Source: Solimonas flava DSM 18980 (GTDB lineage: Bacteria > Pseudomonadota > Gammaproteobacteria > Nevskiales > Nevskiaceae). From it: a DNA stretch of 64,000 nt. The translations under genes were made by a program, and so were the position numbers. Location: positions 186,001 to 250,000 of the forward strand of contig NZ_AUFV01000007.1 of assembly GCF_000426685.1 (NCBI RefSeq), in the 5' to 3' direction. Every line of letters begins with the position of its first letter. The first letter of the stretch is position 1. Under the pieces are notes generated by a model, which had not been told where the DNA came from, ran no database searches, and worked only from the letters and a program-made list of their open reading frames with translations. Below are positions 47,402 to 55,394 of the stretch, one piece after another.

Positions 47402-47430
47402 GAGGTCGCTATCCGTTGGGGCGGATCCGG

Positions 47431-47889
47431 TCAGGCCCGGATCAGCGGGAATTCCTGGGGCGGCGGCGTGCGGGCCGCGGCGGCGGCGCCTTGCGCCATC
47501 TGCGCCAGCGTCACCGCGGCGAGGGCCTGGTGGATCGCCGTGTTGATGAGGCGCCAGTTGGCGCGCGTCGCACAGTCCGTCTCGATGCTGCAGGGTTCGC
47601 TGCCGTGGCCGGCGCAGGCGGTCACCGCGATCGGCCCTTCGAGCGCGCCGATGATGTCGGCGACCGAAATCTGCTCGGCCGCGCGGCCGAGCCGGTAGCC
47701 GCCATGGGCGCCGCGCAGCGATTCGAGCAGTCCGCCCTTGGTGAGCACCTTGAGCAGCTTGGCGACCGTCGGCAGCGGGATGCGGGTGCGGTCCGCGAGT
47801 TCCTGGCCGGTGTGCGTCCGCTGCGGCGCGCGCGCGACCGCCGTCATCAGGACGGTGGCGTAGTCGGCAAGGCGGCTGAGCTTCAACAC
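47431..47889 (-). CDS. Rrf2-family SUF system regulator
   Basis: A 152-residue regulator related to IscR. The winged helix starts [20 protein letters not shown] and continues to [18 protein letters not shown]. Three Cys in a C-x7-C-x5-C arrangement (in CAGHGSEPC and SIETDC) could hold an Fe-S cluster. I chose the GTG at 47889, which gives the usual family N-terminus; a TTG two codons upstream is possible. It lies first in the suf operon and presumably senses cluster status and autoregulates it. Confidence 0.9.
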   Translation of the reverse strand: MLKLSRLADYATVLMTAVARAPQRTHTGQELADRTRIPLPTVAKLLKVLTKGGLLESLRGAHGGYRLGRAAEQISVADIIGALEGPIAVTACAGHGSEPCSIETDCATRANWRLINTAIHQALAAVTLAQMAQGAAAAARTPPPQEFPLIRA

Positions 47890-47891
47890 GG

Positions 47892-47926
47892 ACAATCAAG
47901 ACCAAATCAGTACGGATTGAAATTGT
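47892..47926. promoter_or_regulatory. Inverted repeat upstream of the suf regulator
   Basis: ACAAT (47892-47896) and ATTGT (47922-47926) flank an inner AATC-N6-GATT inverted pair in the 96-bp gap between the divergent suf regulator and thioesterase genes. On the minus strand the outer arm reads TACAAT, a good -10 for the suf operon, so the structure could be an operator-promoter overlap. No convincing -35 is present. Confidence 0.35.
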
Positions 47927-47985
47927 ACGAACGGAAGGCCGCCGCCGCAATGCCGGCACACGGTCGATCCGCTAATCTCCCGCGC

Positions 47986-48477
47986 ATGAATCACGCAGAT
48001 CCGCCGGGCCCGATCGCCGATCCGGCCCTCGATACCGTGTGGGATGTCGAACGTCCGTACACGCAGACCGTGCTCGTCGGCGCCGAGCACCTCGACGCTT
48101 TCGGCCATACCAACAACGTCGTCTACCTGTCCTGGCTGGAGCAGGTCGCCTGGGGGCATTCGGTGAGCCTGGGCCTGGACTTCGCCGCCTACGGCGCGCT
48201 CGGCGCCGGCTGCGTGGCGCGGCGCCACGAGCTGGACTATCTGGCGCCGACCTTCGCCGGCGACCAGCTGTGGCTGGCGACCTGGGTACACGAGAACGAC
48301 TTCCGCCTCAGCATGTGGCGGCGCTACCAGATCGTGCGCGCCAGCGACCGCAAGACCGTGCTGCGCGGCCAGACGCACTGGGTCTGCGTCGACATGAAGA
48401 GCGGCCGGCCGCGGCGCATGCCGCCGGAATTCCACGCCTATCAGCCCTGGCCGCGGCGCGGCGAGGGTGCCGCGTGA
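47986..48477 (+). CDS. Acyl-CoA thioesterase (hotdog fold, 4HBT/YbgC-like)
   Basis: A 163-residue single hotdog domain. HLDAFGHTNNVVYLSWLEQVAWGHS carries the motif of 4-hydroxybenzoyl-CoA thioesterase-like enzymes (family Asp replaced within the DAFGH context). ELDYLAPTFAGDQLWLATWV follows. The substrate is unknown. Its stop overlaps the start of the SelW-like gene by GTGA, so the two are translationally coupled. Confidence 0.85.
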   Translation: MNHADPPGPIADPALDTVWDVERPYTQTVLVGAEHLDAFGHTNNVVYLSWLEQVAWGHSVSLGLDFAAYGALGAGCVARRHELDYLAPTFAGDQLWLATWVHENDFRLSMWRRYQIVRASDRKTVLRGQTHWVCVDMKSGRPRRMPPEFHAYQPWPRRGEGAA

Positions 48478-48761
48478 GCGCCCGGCCGCGCGTCGAGATC
48501 GAATACTGCACGCAGTGCCGCTGGCTGCTGCGCGCCGCCTGGGTCGCGCAGGAATTGCTGACGACCTTCCAGGACGAGCTCGCCGAGGTCGCGCTGCAAC
48601 CCGGCAGCGGCGGCGCGTTCCGCGTGCGGCTCGACGGCGAGCTGCTCGCCGACCGCGCGCGCGATCGCGGCTTTCCGGACCTGCCGCTGCTCAAGCAGGC
48701 GATCCGCGACCGCATCGCGCCGCAGCGCGATCTCGGCCACAGCGACCGCAAGGCGGACTGA
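48474..48761 (+). CDS. SelT/SelW/SelH (Rdx)-family thioredoxin-like protein
   Basis: A 95-residue protein of the Rdx family. It shows EIEYCTQCRWLLRAAWVAQELLTTF with the redox motif Cys12-x-x-Cys15, where eukaryotic SelW has selenocysteine. GAFRVRLDGELLADR and FPDLPLLKQAIRDRI complete the fold. It probably acts as a small thiol oxidoreductase. The GTG start overlaps the thioesterase stop by 4 bases. Confidence 0.88.
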   Translation: MSARPRVEIEYCTQCRWLLRAAWVAQELLTTFQDELAEVALQPGSGGAFRVRLDGELLADRARDRGFPDLPLLKQAIRDRIAPQRDLGHSDRKAD

Positions 48762-48786
48762 GCCGCCCCGCGGCGCCGGGCCGCGC

Positions 48787-51213
48787 TCACAGCGTCAGCA
48801 CGTACTCGACGAGCGCGTCGATGTCGTTCCTGCTGGCGGCGCACCACGGGTGCGGCGCGGCCGGCAGGCCGATCGGCCCCGGCGTGCCCATCTCGCTCGG
48901 ACCGTACTCGCGGCGCATCTTCTGGTAGTCCCAGTAGTAGTGGTCGGCGTCCCAGGGCACGGTCACGAAGTACTTGTGGCGCTCGACGAAGCGGTTGCGC
49001 TGCGCCGCGGTATCGCCGGGCAGCTTCGACGTTTCGCGGTAGACGCGGAAGACGTCGCCCTTGCGGTTGAGGTCGGGGGCCGGCGTCGGCTGGTCGGCCG
49101 AGCCCGGCGCCGGCCGCAGCGGTTCGTGCAGCGTGTAGTACTGGTCGTAGAGCGCGGTGCCCTCGGTGCAGCGATCCGGGTCGACGAGGTCTTCGAGGTT
49201 GCGCACGTGGCCGTCGGTCAGCAGGCCGCGCGACTGCACCCAGTACTCGTTGCGCAGGAAGGTCGCGCGGATCGACTGCAGGTCGCGCTGGTAGACGGTC
49301 GGCTCGAAGAAGCGGCCGACCTCGTCGAGGCGGAACATGCGCTCGTTGCTGTTGGCGCCGAGCGCATCGTTGTGGCACGCGCCGCAATCGCGGTCGAAGG
49401 CCTTCTTGCCGGTGGCGACCGCGGACGCGACGCCGGAATACGCCTGCCAGCCCTTCTGCACGAACTGTCCTTCCTGGACGCTGTCGCTGCCGGTCTGCGC
49501 AGCGAGCTTGCCGCGGAACTTCAGCCAGCGGTACAGGCCGACGTCGATCAGCGTGCCGTCGTCGGCGTCGAGCGTGGTCATGTACGCGGTCAGCGCGCGC
49601 AGCGAGTCGGCGTCCATCGAGCCGAGCGCGCCGTCCGGTTCCTGGGCGTGGATGTACGAGCCCTCGAAACCGACGTAGGACTCGGTGTGCGAGAGCGAGC
49701 GGCGGATCGGCAGATGATTGGTGACGTTCGGGATCGCGATCGGCGAGAACTGGTAGTCGTTGTCGTAGAGACTGCCTTCGTCGGACTGGCGGATCAGCGT
49801 GTGCTCGCCGGTGCCCGGCGGGTTCAGGTAGACCAGCGTCGTGCGGTCGATCTTGGCCTGGTCGGAGTCGCTCGACCACGGCGGCGTCGCCTCGCGCGTG
49901 ACGATGCCGTCGAACGTCGGGCCGAGCCGGTTGCCGAGCACCGCCCATTTCAGCGACCAGCCCGGGTTCGGCAGGCCGGGGAACACGCGCGTCACGTGAT
50001 GACCCGGCGCATCCTCGTAGGCGATGCGGTAGCCGTGGCAGGACGCGCAGTTGAAGCCGACCCACGCGCCCTTGCCGGTGAACGGATCGACCGATTCGGC
50101 GTAGCGGTAGCCGACCCAGCCGGACGAGAAGGTGTTGCCGGACGTCGCCTGCGGACCGATCGCGAGCAGGCCCGGGATCGGGTTCTTCTGCGGATACGGA
50201 TCGAAGTAGTAGTCCTCGTACGCTTCCGGCGGGACTTCGTCGGTCTTGATCGGGTAGGCGGCGAACAGTGCGAGCGGGTCCGCCTTCTGCTGGGTCACCG
50301 GATCGATGGCGTCGCCGGCCAGGATCGCCGTCCAGTCGAGCTTGCGGAAGTGGTGCGAGAGGCCGAGGTTGTAGTCGTACGACCAGAAGATCGCGCGGCC
50401 GTGATCGCGCATCGTCGCGAACTGCGGGTTGTTGACGGTGACGGCGATCGGCGTGATCGCGCGCGCCTCGGTGCTCAGCGTCGACACCACATCGCAGCCG
50501 TACGGGAACGAGGCGTCGGTGATGCGGAACTGCTGGGCGTCGATGATCTCCAGCGGCTGACCCGGCTGCGTCAGCGACTGCAGGTAGCCGGTGCGCTTCT
50601 GGATCTGCAGCTTCAGCGGGCCGCTGCTGGCGTGCGCCGGCACGCGGAAGCGGATCTCGCTGTCGGTCCAGGCGAGGATGTCCTTGTCCCAGGTGCTGCG
50701 GATCTGCGGAATCTCGTAGTTCACCTCGGTGAGGATGTTCAGCTCCTGCTCGTAGATCTGCAGATCGGTTTCGAGCACGCGCGTGTTGCCGAGCATGAGC
50801 TTGGCGAAGTCGATGTCCGGTCCGGCGCCGAAGCCGCTGCCGAGCAGCGTGACGATATCGCCGGGCTGCAGCGTCGGCGCCGCGGTGCCGCCGGCCGACC
50901 AGACCTGCGTGCCGTTGACGCGCATCGCGCTGACGCGCGGCGTCGCGAAGCGCGTGGCCGACGCCGCGCGCTCCTGCTCGCGGTCGGCGTCGAAGTGGCA
51001 GACCTTTTCCTGATCCGGGAAGCCGGCTGCCGTCGAGCCGCTGCCCGAACCGCTGTCGCCGGTGGTCGCGCCGGTCGTGCCGCCCGAGCTGTCGCCGGTC
51101 GTGCTGCCCGCGCCGCCGCCCGCTTCGGCATCGGCCACCGACACGCCATCGCTGGTCCCGCAACCCGCGAGCAGCGCGGCCAGCACGAAAATGGAAACCC
51201 CGATACGACGCAT
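48787..51213 (-). CDS. Large di-haem cytochrome c lipoprotein with IPT/TIG-like domain
   Basis: An 808-residue predicted lipoprotein (lipobox LLAGC, Cys18) with a Gly/Ser/Thr/Asp-rich linker at about residues 27-55. An IPT/TIG-like beta domain follows (GDIVTLLGSGFG to SGPLKLQIQ). Two c-type haem sites are visible: CASCH (Cys389-His393) and CGACH (Cys610-His614). Acidic and aromatic-rich sequence between them does not match a family I know. It may be an outer-membrane or periplasmic electron-transfer or oxidase component. The ATG at 51213 is chosen for the signal peptide and the AGGGGGAA upstream. It is divergent from an AraC regulator. Confidence 0.8.
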   Translation of the reverse strand: MRRIGVSIFVLAALLAGCGTSDGVSVADAEAGGGAGSTTGDSSGGTTGATTGDSGSGSGSTAAGFPDQEKVCHFDADREQERAASATRFATPRVSAMRVNGTQVWSAGGTAAPTLQPGDIVTLLGSGFGAGPDIDFAKLMLGNTRVLETDLQIYEQELNILTEVNYEIPQIRSTWDKDILAWTDSEIRFRVPAHASSGPLKLQIQKRTGYLQSLTQPGQPLEIIDAQQFRITDASFPYGCDVVSTLSTEARAITPIAVTVNNPQFATMRDHGRAIFWSYDYNLGLSHHFRKLDWTAILAGDAIDPVTQQKADPLALFAAYPIKTDEVPPEAYEDYYFDPYPQKNPIPGLLAIGPQATSGNTFSSGWVGYRYAESVDPFTGKGAWVGFNCASCHGYRIAYEDAPGHHVTRVFPGLPNPGWSLKWAVLGNRLGPTFDGIVTREATPPWSSDSDQAKIDRTTLVYLNPPGTGEHTLIRQSDEGSLYDNDYQFSPIAIPNVTNHLPIRRSLSHTESYVGFEGSYIHAQEPDGALGSMDADSLRALTAYMTTLDADDGTLIDVGLYRWLKFRGKLAAQTGSDSVQEGQFVQKGWQAYSGVASAVATGKKAFDRDCGACHNDALGANSNERMFRLDEVGRFFEPTVYQRDLQSIRATFLRNEYWVQSRGLLTDGHVRNLEDLVDPDRCTEGTALYDQYYTLHEPLRPAPGSADQPTPAPDLNRKGDVFRVYRETSKLPGDTAAQRNRFVERHKYFVTVPWDADHYYWDYQKMRREYGPSEMGTPGPIGLPAAPHPWCAASRNDIDALVEYVLTL

Positions 51214-51419
51214 CCTGCGTTCCCCCTTGAATCGCTGATCCGTAGACATGCGCCGCCGTCATGCGGGCGCAACATCCGGATTCTCCGCAGCCGCCTTGGC
51301 CCGTGTCTTGTATGCACCTGCTGCGGCGGCCAATGCCGCTGCGCCGCGGATTCGCTATCAATCCGCGCTCGGTCGCACGAAGGGAACCGTGCGATGCCAG
51401 TTCTTCAGGGATCAGAACC

Positions 51420-52223
51420 GTGCGTTCCGCTTATCTGTGGCCAGGCCACGTGCTGCTGGCCGTGCCGTCGCTGTTCAATGCGCCGCACCGCCATCTCGGC
51501 GCGTCGGTGCTGATCGGCGTCGATGCACCGTTCCGGCTCGACGTCGCCGGGCGGTCGCTGCGCTGTCGCGCCGCGGTCGTGGCGCCCGACGTCGAGCAGA
51601 GCCTGCACGCCGAAGGGCCGCTGCTGGCGCTGCAGGTCGATCCCGATCAGCCCGCCTACCGCCAGCACCTCGCGCCGCTGCTCGGCGCCGACCGCGTGGT
51701 GCTGCCGGACCCGGACTGCATCGACATCGCGCGCCGGTGCTTCGACTTTCTGAGCCTGCGCGCGTCCGGCTGCGCCGAGGCGGATCGCCTGCTGCAGGAA
51801 ACGCTGCTCGGCCTCGGTCTCGGCGGCGCGCGGTCGGCGGCGCGGCCGCTCGATCCGCGCATCGACGCGATCGCCGGGCGCCTGCGCGAGGCGCGGCCGG
51901 CCCGCCTCGATCCGTCGCCGCTGGTCAGCGCCAGCGGGCTGTCGCACTCGCGCCTGATGCACCTGTTCAAGGACGAGATCGGCGTGTCGATGCGGCGCTT
52001 CGTCGCCGGCATCCGCGTCCAGCACGCGTTGATGCGCCTGCGCGCCGCGCGGAACCTGACGCACCTGGCGCACGAGACCGGCTTCTACGATCTGGCGCAC
52101 CTCTCGCAGGCCTGCCGTGCGCATGCCGGCACGACGCTGAGCGGGCTGCTCGAGCAGTTCGCGCACCAGCCGGGCCGGGTGTTCGCCTGCGTCGAGCCGC
52201 ACGAGGATTGCGTGCGCGCCTGA
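51420..52223 (+). CDS. AraC-family transcriptional regulator
   Basis: A 267-residue regulator. The N-terminal half is a small cupin-like sensor domain (APHRHLGASVLIGVDAPFRLD). The C-terminal double helix-turn-helix carries LVSASGLSHSRLMHLFKDEIGVSMRRFVAGIRVQHAL and HLAHETGFYDLAHLSQACRAHAGTTLSGL. The GTG at 51420 follows AGGGATCAGAACC. It is divergent from the cytochrome lipoprotein across a 206-bp gap and could regulate it; I see no clear operator in the gap. Confidence 0.88.
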   Translation: MRSAYLWPGHVLLAVPSLFNAPHRHLGASVLIGVDAPFRLDVAGRSLRCRAAVVAPDVEQSLHAEGPLLALQVDPDQPAYRQHLAPLLGADRVVLPDPDCIDIARRCFDFLSLRASGCAEADRLLQETLLGLGLGGARSAARPLDPRIDAIAGRLREARPARLDPSPLVSASGLSHSRLMHLFKDEIGVSMRRFVAGIRVQHALMRLRAARNLTHLAHETGFYDLAHLSQACRAHAGTTLSGLLEQFAHQPGRVFACVEPHEDCVRA

Positions 52224-52257
52224 GCCGGCGCCGATCGCCGGCGCGGCGATGTTGCGT

Positions 52258-52677
52258 TCAGCGCGTCCAGACCAGCGCCGGCGGCGCACCGAGGCGGCCA
52301 TGCACGAACGCGGCCTGGCCGTAGTCGCGCGCCAGCGCCAGGACGGCCGCCGGCTCGGCATCGAACACGCAGGCGCCGGGTTCCGGCCAGCGGCCGTCGT
52401 CGGCGCGCCCGAGACTCGGCCGCGTGTCCCAGTGGCGTGCGGCGAGGTCCGCCGCGAAGCGTGCCAGCCGCGCCTCGTTGTCGGCGTCCGGCAGCCGCCG
52501 CGAATCCGGATTGCACGGCGTGACGACGAACCAGTGCCGGCGGCAGCCGGCGGCGCGCAGCGCGGCGTCGGCGCCGGCGTCGCGCCGGCCGATGCGGCGC
52601 ACGAGACGCTGCGTACCGAGATCAATTTCGTAGCACGCGCCCGCATACGCCGCGGCCCGCGCGGCGTCGCGGCTCAT
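52258..52677 (-). CDS. DUF3293-like protein
   Basis: A 139-residue protein of unknown function. It resembles the DUF3293 family by the N-terminal AYAGACYEIDLGTQRLVRRIG and the WFVVTPCNPDSRRLPDADNEARL motif. It lacks a signal peptide. Its start overlaps the stop of the upstream alpha/beta-hydrolase gene by 4 bases, so the pair is co-translated. Confidence 0.75.
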   Translation of the reverse strand: MSRDAARAAAYAGACYEIDLGTQRLVRRIGRRDAGADAALRAAGCRRHWFVVTPCNPDSRRLPDADNEARLARFAADLAARHWDTRPSLGRADDGRWPEPGACVFDAEPAAVLALARDYGQAAFVHGRLGAPPALVWTR

Positions 52678-53183
52678 GCGGCGAGCACCTCGGCGAGCAG
52701 GCGGTCGAGAAGCAGATCGAGCATCGGCAGCTGGTCGTTCAGCGTGTGCCCGGCGTCGAGCACGTGCAGTGCGGCGCGATGCTGCAGCGCGAAGCGCTGC
52801 GCCTGCGCCAGCGGCACGATGTCGTCGTGCCAGCCGTGCACGACGCTGCAGCGCGGCGGAATGCCCTGCGGCTCGCCGTCCCAGCCGGGATAGGGGAAGT
52901 AGAGCGCCGGCGCCATCAGGAACAGGGCCTGCGGCTGCAGCGCGGCGCAGGCCATCGCCGAGACGTAGCCGCCCATGCTCGAGCCGGCCAGCACCAGCCG
53001 CCGCGCCGTCGGCCGCAGCGCGAGCAGCTGCGCGATGCGGGCCTGCGGGTCCTGCGTGTGACTATAATCCGGGCTGATGACGGCGAAGCCGCGGCGTTGC
53101 GCGGTCTGCGCCAGATGCGTGATCTTGGTGCCCCACGGGCCGCTTTCCTTGCCGTGGGCGAAGACGATCAGGTTCTCGGTCAT
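52674..53183 (-). CDS. Small alpha/beta hydrolase (YqiA/UPF0227-like)
   Basis: A 169-residue minimal alpha/beta hydrolase. FAHGKESGPWGTKI is the oxyanion loop, GSSMGGYVS holds the nucleophile Ser, HGWHDDIVPL the acid and LDAGHTLND the catalytic His. It probably hydrolyses an ester or thioester; the substrate is unknown. Its stop overlaps the start of the DUF3293-like gene by ATGA. Confidence 0.86.
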   Translation of the reverse strand: MTENLIVFAHGKESGPWGTKITHLAQTAQRRGFAVISPDYSHTQDPQARIAQLLALRPTARRLVLAGSSMGGYVSAMACAALQPQALFLMAPALYFPYPGWDGEPQGIPPRCSVVHGWHDDIVPLAQAQRFALQHRAALHVLDAGHTLNDQLPMLDLLLDRLLAEVLAA

Positions 53184-53230
53184 CGAAGGTCGGTCACGCG
53201 GGCGGGGCGAAGTCTGGAGAGGCGCGACGG

Positions 53231-53542
53231 ATGATACGCAAAGGGCAGGCAGAGGCGGAGGCAGGCACGAAGCGCCGGCGGCGCCGCGCGGCCGAGCCGC
53301 TCGACGTGCAGCTGACCGTGCGCTTCAACTTCGGCGCGGCGCCGGACGATCACGTCACCGTCATCAACAATCGCCGCGTGCCGATGGTCGGCAGCGTGAT
53401 CGCCAATCGCGACCGCATCCTGCGCGGCTTCGTCAGTCTGCTGATCCGCACCGCGATGAAGCAGCCGCGCATCGCCCGCGAGCTGTTCCCGCTGCTGACG
53501 CTGCCGGTGCGCCGGCGCAAACCGGAAGATGCCCGCGGATGA
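53231..53542 (+). CDS. Small basic protein of unknown function
   Basis: A 103-residue protein with an Arg/Lys-rich N-terminus (GTKRRRRRAAEP) and a central region VQLTVRFNFGAAPDDHVTVINNRRVPMVG. It has GGAGAGG 10 bases before the ATG and its stop overlaps the next gene by 4 bases, supporting that it is real. I recognise no family. Confidence 0.6.
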   Translation: MIRKGQAEAEAGTKRRRRRAAEPLDVQLTVRFNFGAAPDDHVTVINNRRVPMVGSVIANRDRILRGFVSLLIRTAMKQPRIARELFPLLTLPVRRRKPEDARG

Positions 53543-53832
53543 AGGCTCTCAACATCTTCAATGCCGTGATGCTGGCGCTGGCCGCGACGTTCGCCGTGAC
53601 GCTCGGCGTCGTGTGGATCCTGTACGCCTTCAACATGGACAACGAGCCGCGCCTGCACAGCGAGTGGCGTCTGGTCACGCACATGACGCTGAGCTTTCTG
53701 GCGTTGACGCTAGTCGCCGCGTTCGCGTTCTGGGGGCAGCACCGGCAGCGGGCCTGGCGCTGGCCGGCGCAGGGCGTGCAGCTGCTGGCGCTGGCCGGCG
53801 GCGTCTGGTGGATGTCGCGCCTTCTCACCTGA
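53539..53832 (+). CDS. Small integral membrane protein
   Basis: A 97-residue protein with three hydrophobic segments (AVMLALAATFAVTLGVVWILY; MTLSFLALTLVAAFAFW; VQLLALAGGVWWMS). It overlaps the preceding small gene by ATGA, so the two probably function together. No family is recognised. Confidence 0.65.
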   Translation: MKALNIFNAVMLALAATFAVTLGVVWILYAFNMDNEPRLHSEWRLVTHMTLSFLALTLVAAFAFWGQHRQRAWRWPAQGVQLLALAGGVWWMSRLLT

Positions 53833-53947
53833 ACGCTGCCGGGGCCGTCGCGGCGCTCGAAATGCCGCGGCCGGCCCGCCTACACTGACGCCGGCCGCGA
53901 TGCGGTGCGTCCCTCGGCTCCAAGCGCCAACCGAAGAAGAGGAAAGG

Positions 53948-55357
53948 ATGGAATATCCCAAGCCCAAGCAGTGGGAAGTGCTGAGCTGGGTGCCGATCGT
54001 CGCCGGCCTGTACTGGCTGCTCGCGCACGACGGCGGCGCCTGGCTGTTCTGGGCGATCGTGCCCGGCGCGCTGCTGCTGGCGTCCGGCATCGGCCTGCTG
54101 CTGACGCCCGGTGATCCGCGCACGATCAGCCTGATGTCGGTCGGCGCCGTGTTCGGCCTGCTGTTCACGCTGCCGGCGTGGTGGGTCGCCGACTTCGGCA
54201 CGGCGTTTTTCACCGGCTTGCTGTCGTTCGCCAGTTTCCTGGCGTCCGGCCGCGCGGCGCTGCGCCGCGCGCCGCTGTATCTGGGCGCGACGCCGCCGGA
54301 GATTTCCACGCGCATGGACTTCAAGGTGGCGATCGACGAGGCCGTGCTCGGCTACTTCGTCGGCGCCTCGCGCATTCCGAGCGGGCAGGAGGCGTCGCGC
54401 ACCTGTGAGGATTCGCTGCGCATGGAGGACGCGATCCGCCAGCACGGCTGGGACCGCGATCCGCAGGCCATGCATCCGGCCCCGCCGGCGCCGGAGGAGA
54501 CGTACATCGACCGCGGCCGCATCTTCGGCCACGACTACGAGGTGCTGCGCTTCGACAGCGGCTACGCGCCGCCCAGCGAACTGCCGAACGCGGTGATCTG
54601 GAAGAGCTACGCCAACAACGCCGAGTGCCACGTGCGCCTGCTGCGCCATCCGGGCAAGCCGCGACCGTGGCTGATGTGCATTCATGGTTATCGCATGGGC
54701 TCGCCGTGGATGGACCTGAGCCTGTTCTCGCCCGGCTGGCTGCATCACAAGCTCGGCCTGAACATCATCCAGCCGGTGCTGCCGCTGCACGGTCCGCGTC
54801 GCGCCGGCCTGCGCTCCGGCGACCTCTATCTCGACGGTGACCTGTCGGACCTGATCTACGCCGAGTCGCAGGCGCTGTGGGACCTGCGCCGCACGCTGGC
54901 CTGGCTGCGCGCCAACGAGCCCGGCGCGCGCGTCGGCGTGTTCGGCGTGTCGCTCGGCGGCTACAACGCGGCGCTGCTGTCCGGCTACGACGCCGAGCTC
55001 GATTTCGCCGTTGCCGCGATTCCGGTGATCGACCTCGCGTTCGCGTTGTGGAGCGTGGCGCCGCCGGCGCATCGCGCGTACTACGCCGAGCACGGCCTCG
55101 ACGAGGCCCGCTACCGCAGCGTCCTGCAGCCGGTGTCGCCGCTGGCGCGGGCGCCGCTGCTCTCCCGCGAGCGGCTGTTCGTGGTCGCCGCGACCGGCGA
55201 CCGCATCGTCGTGCCGCGCCATCCGCTCGAACTCGGCCGTCACTGGAACGTGCCGGTGCAGTGGTACCAGGGCTCGCACCTGTCGATCCGCCGCGAGCAC
55301 GAGGTGCGTGACACCCTGAACCTGGCGATCGCCAGGGCCGGCTGGAGCGTGGAGTAG
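53948..55357 (+). CDS. Membrane-anchored alpha/beta hydrolase
   Basis: A 469-residue protein. It has an N-terminal membrane region with two to three helices (about residues 8-95). From about residue 240 an alpha/beta-hydrolase domain runs: LMCIHGYRMG oxyanion loop, GVFGVSLGGYNAALL nucleophile, TGDRIV acid, GSHLSI histidine. AGAGGAAAGG directly precedes the ATG. The substrate is unknown. It lies 37 bases before the KAS III gene, so the two may share a lipid-related pathway. Confidence 0.84.
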   Translation: MEYPKPKQWEVLSWVPIVAGLYWLLAHDGGAWLFWAIVPGALLLASGIGLLLTPGDPRTISLMSVGAVFGLLFTLPAWWVADFGTAFFTGLLSFASFLASGRAALRRAPLYLGATPPEISTRMDFKVAIDEAVLGYFVGASRIPSGQEASRTCEDSLRMEDAIRQHGWDRDPQAMHPAPPAPEETYIDRGRIFGHDYEVLRFDSGYAPPSELPNAVIWKSYANNAECHVRLLRHPGKPRPWLMCIHGYRMGSPWMDLSLFSPGWLHHKLGLNIIQPVLPLHGPRRAGLRSGDLYLDGDLSDLIYAESQALWDLRRTLAWLRANEPGARVGVFGVSLGGYNAALLSGYDAELDFAVAAIPVIDLAFALWSVAPPAHRAYYAEHGLDEARYRSVLQPVSPLARAPLLSRERLFVVAATGDRIVVPRHPLELGRHWNVPVQWYQGSHLSIRREHEVRDTLNLAIARAGWSVE

Positions 55358-55394
55358 AATCGGCGCCATCCCACGGACCCCTCATCCTGAAGCC

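Noticed and set aside
48474-48761. Selenocysteine insertion in the SelW-like protein
   Set aside because: The motif codes for Cys-x-x-Cys with no in-frame TGA at the first or second position.
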